Program-made: the position numbers and the translations under genes | Part shown: positions 41,304 through 42,929 of the stretch, piece by piece | Position numbering within the stretch: the first letter of the stretch is position 1 | Layout: each line of letters begins with the position of its first letter | Notes under the pieces: model-generated | Told to the model about the DNA's origin: nothing | The model's input: only the letters and a program-made list of their open reading frames with translations | Database searches by the model: none | Assembly: GCF_007845675.1 (NCBI RefSeq) | Contig: NZ_VOBR01000025.1 | Span: 1 to 42,929, forward strand | Source of the DNA: Lentzea tibetensis | GTDB taxonomy: Bacteria; Actinomycetota; Actinomycetes; Mycobacteriales; Pseudonocardiaceae | DNA: 42,929 nt | Direction: 5' to 3'

Positions 41304-41521
41304 GGCCCCGATGATCACATCACCGTCTCGGGATCGTGCAGCTCGCCGGCACAGGGCGCTGCGGACCTCCGCTCCCCCGCGCGCTTCCTCTGTCGCAACG
41401 ATCGGCGAACCCGGTTCGTTCCGCGAATCCCCTGACCGGCGTCGTCAACGGCCCGTTCACGGCAAAACCGAGCGTCCACAGGGGACACGGCCTTCCTCCC
41501 ACTTCAACGTATAGCGCACAG

Positions 41522-41542
41522 GGGGTCTTGCCGCAAGACCCC
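41522..41542 (+). promoter_or_regulatory. Perfect 9-bp hairpin in the glycosyltransferase leader
   Basis: GGGGTCTTG (41522-41530) and CAAGACCCC (41534-41542) pair perfectly around a 3-nt loop. A -10-like TATAGC at 41510-41515 would start transcription near 41522, placing the hairpin at the very 5' end of an 86-nt leader. It could be an mRNA-stabilising stem, an attenuator or a repressor operator. Confidence 0.45.
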
Positions 41543-41607
41543 GGTCCACCTCCACAATTCGTCTCTCACCAGCAGAAACACCAGCCGAACCAACGGGGGA
41601 ACCACAG

Positions 41608-42741
41608 ATGCGAGCACTGCTGTCCACGATCGGGTCACGCGGCGAGGTCCAGCCGGTGGCGGCGCTGGCGACCCGGCTGATTGCCGACGGCCACGAGGCC
41701 CGCGTGTGCGCGCCGCCCGACTTCGGTGACTGGCTGACGTCGCTGGGCGTCCGCTTCACCCCGCTGGGCCCGGAAGTGCGCAAACCGCACACCGAACGGC
41801 CCACGCCGGAGCACATCCGGCGGCAGATCGAGGGGACGGTGGCCACCCAGTTCGAGACCATCACGACGGCCGCGACGGGGTGCGACGTCATCGTCGGCGC
41901 CGGCGCGTTGCAGATCGCGGCACGTTCCATCGCTGAGCGACAGGGCGTCCCGTACGTGTACGTCAGCTACAGCTCGAACACGCTGCCGTCCCCGCACCAC
42001 TCGCCACCTGGGCTGCCGTGGATACCGAAGGACGCGGACCCGAGCACCCAGTGGGAGAAGGACGCGGAGCATCTCAACGCGATGTTCGGGCCAGTGCTCA
42101 ACGAGCACCGCGCGAAGTCCGGCCAGGCACCGGTCGACGACGTGCGCGGCCACCTCTTCACCGACCAGCCGTGGCTGGCCACCGACCCGGTGCTCGACCC
42201 GTGGCCGGGCCCCGCGGACGTGGTGCAGACGGGTGCGTGGATCCTGCCCGACGAGCGACCGCTGGCACCCGAGCTGGAAGAGTTCCTCGACGACGGACCG
42301 GCGCCCGTCTACTTCGGCTTCGGCAGCATGAACAACCCGAGGGAACTGGGCGAGGAGATGGTCCGCACGGCCCGTGAGCTGGGACGACGCTCGGTCGTGC
42401 TGCGCGGCTGGGCCGAGCTGGACGGACCGGAAGCACCGGACTGCATCCTCATCGGCGAGGTCAACCAGCAGAAGCTGTTCAAGCGGGTCGCCGCGGTCGT
42501 CCACCACGGCGGTGCGGGGACCACGACCGCGGCGGCGCTGGCCGGAGCGCCGCAGGTCGTCGTGCCGCACATGTACGACCAGCACCACTGGGCGCGACAG
42601 GTCCAGCGGCTCGGCATCGGCACCCAGCACGAGGACCTGAAGACAGCGCTCGAGCAGGCACTCCACACCGACAAGTCCATCACCATCACGACCGACGGCA
42701 CGGAGATCGCGGCAAGAAGACTGGCGCAAGTGGTCGGGTAA
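41608..42741 (+). CDS. GT1-family glycosyltransferase (GtfB/vancosaminyltransferase-like)
   Basis: A 377-residue GT-B glycosyltransferase of family GT1. The N-terminal domain begins MRALLSTIGSRGEVQPVAALA, typical of glycopeptide/macrolide transferases, and the C-terminal donor domain has YFGFGSM and HHGGAGTT at 299-306 with DQ at 324-325. It should transfer a sugar from a nucleotide donor to a small-molecule acceptor. No aglycone or sugar-biosynthesis genes are adjacent, so it may serve detoxification or a pathway elsewhere. The ATG is preceded by GGGGGAA with 7-bp spacing. It is slightly short for the family (around 390-420), with no missing motif. Confidence 0.92.
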   Translation: MRALLSTIGSRGEVQPVAALATRLIADGHEARVCAPPDFGDWLTSLGVRFTPLGPEVRKPHTERPTPEHIRRQIEGTVATQFETITTAATGCDVIVGAGALQIAARSIAERQGVPYVYVSYSSNTLPSPHHSPPGLPWIPKDADPSTQWEKDAEHLNAMFGPVLNEHRAKSGQAPVDDVRGHLFTDQPWLATDPVLDPWPGPADVVQTGAWILPDERPLAPELEEFLDDGPAPVYFGFGSMNNPRELGEEMVRTARELGRRSVVLRGWAELDGPEAPDCILIGEVNQQKLFKRVAAVVHHGGAGTTTAAALAGAPQVVVPHMYDQHHWARQVQRLGIGTQHEDLKTALEQALHTDKSITITTDGTEIAARRLAQVVG

Positions 42742-42783
42742 CGCCCCGAGGCGGACTCCAGCAACGGAGTGCAGAGTCGGGCC

Positions 42784-42929
42784 ATGAGCAGGTTCGACAC
42801 CGAGCGCGCGTTCCGGCACCTGCACGGCATCGCGACCGAGCCGCACCCCTGCGGCTCGGTCGCGAACGACGAGGTGCGCGACCAAGGTGTCGGGCAGCGG
42901 GACACGCTTGGCCTCGACGGCGAGGTGCA
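42784..42929 (+). CDS. M28-like peptidase, N-terminal fragment (cut by window edge)
   Basis: The first 48 full codons of an open frame starting at ATG 42784. FDTERAFRHLHGIATEPHPCGSVANDEVRDQ resembles the N-terminus of M28 (aminopeptidase Y/transferrin-receptor-like) metallopeptidases, where IAxxPHPxGSxxNxxVRDYL precedes the metal site. The expected DYLV is replaced by DQGVGQRDT before LGLDGEV, so local change or decay is possible. The metal-binding region lies outside the window. The gap from the glycosyltransferase is 42 bp. Confidence 0.6.
   Translation, partial: MSRFDTERAFRHLHGIATEPHPCGSVANDEVRDQGVGQRDTLGLDGEV

Larger units (their letters stand above)
41218..41607. other. 390-bp non-coding stretch
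   Basis: No gene-like frame was recognised. It contains a degenerate 20-bp tandem repeat (41226-41303), two TGATCAC copies (at 41297 and 41312), a 6+1+6 dyad CGAACCCGGTTCG (41406-41418) and a perfect hairpin (41522-41542). It separates the divergent membrane-protein pair and the glycosyltransferase. Confidence 0.6.

Noticed and set aside
41406-41418. CGAACCCGGTTCG as a LexA/SOS box
   Set aside because: The half-sites CGAAC and GTTCG are separated by 3 bp, not the 4 bp of the actinobacterial SOS box.
41336-41680. Small open frame in the gap before the glycosyltransferase
   Set aside because: No ribosome-binding site, low-complexity translation, and it runs into the real gene in another frame.

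Overview
High-GC chromosomal DNA from a filamentous actinomycete. The evidence is strong third-position G/C bias, frequent GTG starts, ATGA/GTGA stop-start couplings, several apparently leaderless genes, and families typical of actinobacteria (DUF397 with a DUF5753 XRE regulator, RsbW-like ATPase, MEDS-domain regulator, LuxR-type NB-ATPase, CHAT with an ECF sigma factor). I infer a Pseudonocardiales-type organism (Saccharothrix/Lentzea-like), but nothing in the window proves a genus. No rRNA, tRNA, CRISPR array, integrase or intact insertion sequence was seen.

Layout. 1-3.2 kb: two translationally coupled LigD-type polymerase (NHEJ primase-polymerase) genes, a DUF4345 membrane protein and a DinB-like protein. 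3.3-4.9 kb: secreted GH3 (NagZ-like) hydrolase and an RsbW-like ATPase. 5.0-11.1 kb: two-component system (OmpR-type regulator, HAMP kinase) followed by a lipoprotein, a peptidoglycan-binding adaptor and a MacB-type ABC ATPase and permease. Between ATPase and permease lies a partial tandem duplication that created an 80-codon chimeric reading frame. 11.1-12.8 kb: PaaK-like adenylate-forming enzyme and a PH-domain protein, divergent from a 34-bp promoter gap. 12.9-17.8 kb: a cytosolic subtilisin-like protease, a TPR-CHAT (caspase-like) protein, an ECF-type sigma factor and a coupled 141-residue partner. This is the best candidate here for a poorly described proteolytic signalling or defence system.

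17.8-21.0 kb: MEDS-domain/ATPase-like anti-sigma-type protein coupled to a large LuxR-family NB-ATPase. 21.2-22.7 kb: VOC protein, DUF397 and its DUF5753 XRE partner. 22.8-26.3 kb: DrrAB-like exporter (one ATPase, two permeases) and an APH-family phosphotransferase, which together look like a small-molecule resistance or export operon. 26.2-27.4 kb: secreted GH27 alpha-galactosidase. 27.6-30.9 kb: McrB/McrC modification-dependent restriction pair, closed by a strong hairpin. 31.0-32.3 kb: DoxX/DUF417-like membrane protein and a RibD-C/DHFR-like reductase. 32.5-35.3 kb: secreted multi-module GH29 fucosidase-like enzyme. 35.4-36.2 kb: small membrane-anchored protein and a decayed, frameshifted copy of it.

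36.2-40.4 kb: secreted protein of unknown family divergent from a 1200-residue XRE-nSTAND-transmembrane-WD40 protein, with three copies of an 8-bp element between them. 40.4-41.2 kb: two small membrane proteins. 41.2-42.9 kb: a non-coding stretch with tandem repeats and hairpins, a GT1 glycosyltransferase, and the first 48 codons of an M28-like peptidase cut by the window edge.

The window therefore combines housekeeping and envelope functions with at least three modules of conflict or surveillance type: McrBC, S8-CHAT-sigma and nSTAND-WD40. Assignments rest on reading motifs by eye; no database or structure search was run.
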